Positions 6,015 through 6,352 of a stretch of DNA of 6,352 nt are shown piece by piece (the stretch's first letter is position 1; each line of letters begins with the position of its first letter). This DNA is from a bacterium (GTDB taxonomy: Bacteria > UBA9089 > JAHJRX01). Where the stretch lies: the NCBI GenBank assembly GCA_030017825.1, contig JASEGW010000089.1, positions 1-6,352 on the forward strand. Direction: 5' to 3'. A model generated the notes under the pieces. That model did no database searches, was not told where the DNA came from, and saw only the letters and a program-made list of their open reading frames with translations. The position numbers were made by a program, and so were the translations under genes.

Positions 6015-6352
6015 TTAAATAAACCTCCCTTGGACTGGCTTTTCTCTTATCTCCTCTCTCAGACGCTCCCTACCGGCTAAGAAGCCGTCTAAGAGTTTTT
6101 TCTCCTTGTTTTCAATAGGCAGTGTTTCAGATATTGCCTGGGCAACGCGGTAGAATGCCTCACTCTGACCAAAGCCTGACTTCTGAAGCAAACTCACCAT
6201 CTCATCTCGCTTGCTCTTCTCCCAGAGCAGGAGAACACGGTGGAGGACATCTATCAGCTCGGTAGGACAGGCGTCTTGTCTGTCACTCACAGGCTGGAAG
6301 CCTGTGCTACCAAAGCCTGTGCTACCAAAGCCTGTGCTACCAAAGCCTGTGC
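6015..6352 (-). CDS. DUF1156 DNA methylase-like protein, C-terminal end (partial)
   Basis: The visible part is 111 codons and the frame is open to the window edge, so the true start lies outside. Residues encoded at about 6018-6257 (LIDVLHRVLLLWEKSKRDEM, then SGFGQSEAFYRVAQAISETL and LLDGFLAGRERLREE) match the C-terminal end of DUF1156 proteins, which are Zn-ribbon, adenine-specific DNA methylase-like enzymes. The catalytic part is not in view. A GTG at 6290 could be read as a start, but it has no ribosome site and lies inside a repeat. Before the family region the frame encodes repeated GSTGF units and then QPVSDRQDACPT, derived from the inserted element. The stop abuts the DUF499 start. If the repeat destroyed the upstream gene, this would be a pseudogene; the open frame argues against that. 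Confidence 0.7.
   Translation of the reverse strand, partial: TGFGSTGFGSTGFGSTGFQPVSDRQDACPTELIDVLHRVLLLWEKSKRDEMVSLLQKSGFGQSEAFYRVAQAISETLPIENKEKKLLDGFLAGRERLREEIREKPVQGRFI
6261..6311 (-). repeat. 51-bp palindromic repeat element inside the DUF1156-like frame
   Basis: GGTAGGACAGGC at 6261-6272 and GCCTGTGCTACC at 6300-6311 are inverted copies with 11 of 12 matches and form the ends. Inside, CACAGGCT/AGCCTGTG (6288-6306) makes an 8-bp hairpin with a GGA loop, and GACAG/CTGTC (6266-6284) makes a second. Its 51 bp equal 17 codons without a stop in the host frame (GSTGFQPVSDRQDACPT). The structure is that of a non-autonomous MITE/REP-like element. It is much more GC-rich than the nearby genes. 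Confidence 0.75.
6298..6352. repeat. 15-bp tandem repeat, at least 3.7 units
   Basis: The unit AAGCCTGTGCTACCA occurs at 6298-6312, 6313-6327 and 6328-6342, with a fourth, partial unit at 6343-6352 cut by the window edge; all copies are identical. Each unit carries the 12-bp GCCTGTGCTACC end of the neighbouring 51-bp element, so the array appears to be an expansion of that end. Fifteen bases are five codons, read as GSTGF on the minus strand, so copy number can change without a frameshift. Confidence 0.9.

Noticed and set aside
6239..6247. Possible att copy of the tRNA 3' end (GTCCTCCA on the minus strand)
   Set aside because: Only 8 bases match the selC end, and they lie within conserved DUF1156 coding sequence, so chance is the better explanation.
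6288..6290. GTG at 6290 as a true start of a 91-residue protein
   Set aside because: No ribosome site precedes it, it lies in the repeat element, and the frame continues open upstream to the window edge.
6298..6352. CRISPR-like array
   Set aside because: Units of 15 bp are directly abutting with no unique spacers, and they are part of a coding frame.

Overview
The window holds two converging gene blocks, separated by a short intergenic stretch that carries a broken antitoxin gene. I infer an uncultured, AT-rich, probably anaerobic bacterium. The evidence is the selenium genes, strong Shine-Dalgarno sites, GTG starts, and short GC-rich palindromic repeats at both ends of the window that contrast with the AT-rich genes. 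The sequence does not fix a phylum.

Left block (+ strand, about 140-3119) is a compact selenium module. A probable promoter drives yedE (Se/S-type membrane transporter), a small DUF3343 Se/S carrier-like protein, a LysR-type regulator, yedF (TusA-like plus DsrE-like domains), and finally selC, the selenocysteine tRNA, 2 nt after the yedF stop. The coding genes are 19, 5 and -4 nt apart, so one transcript is likely. Plausibly YedE imports a selenium or sulfur species, the DUF3343 protein and YedF carry it as a persulfide/selenide on cysteines, and the LysR protein adjusts expression. selA, selB and selD are not in the window. The tRNA has a clear TCA anticodon, 6-bp D stem and long variable arm, but its acceptor stem has an unpaired A and its discriminator is T instead of the usual G.

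Middle (3120-3443) has no intact gene. On the minus strand it holds a frameshifted C-terminal remnant of a CopG/ribbon-helix-helix-type antitoxin with the hallmark GIPYQTLIS. No clear intrinsic terminator lies between the two converging blocks.

Right block (- strand, 3444-6352) is a DUF499 AAA-type ATPase whose start codon directly abuts the stop of an upstream gene. That gene is the C-terminal end of a DUF1156 DNA methylase-like protein running off the window. DUF499 and DUF1156 proteins are known partners in clusters associated with phage defence. The DUF1156 reading frame passes through a 51-bp element with near-perfect 12-bp inverted ends plus three and a half tandem 15-bp copies of one end, all frame-preserving. 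The adjacency of selC, a known island integration site in other bacteria, a dead antitoxin and a defence-type operon suggests that the region right of 3119 is accessory DNA.
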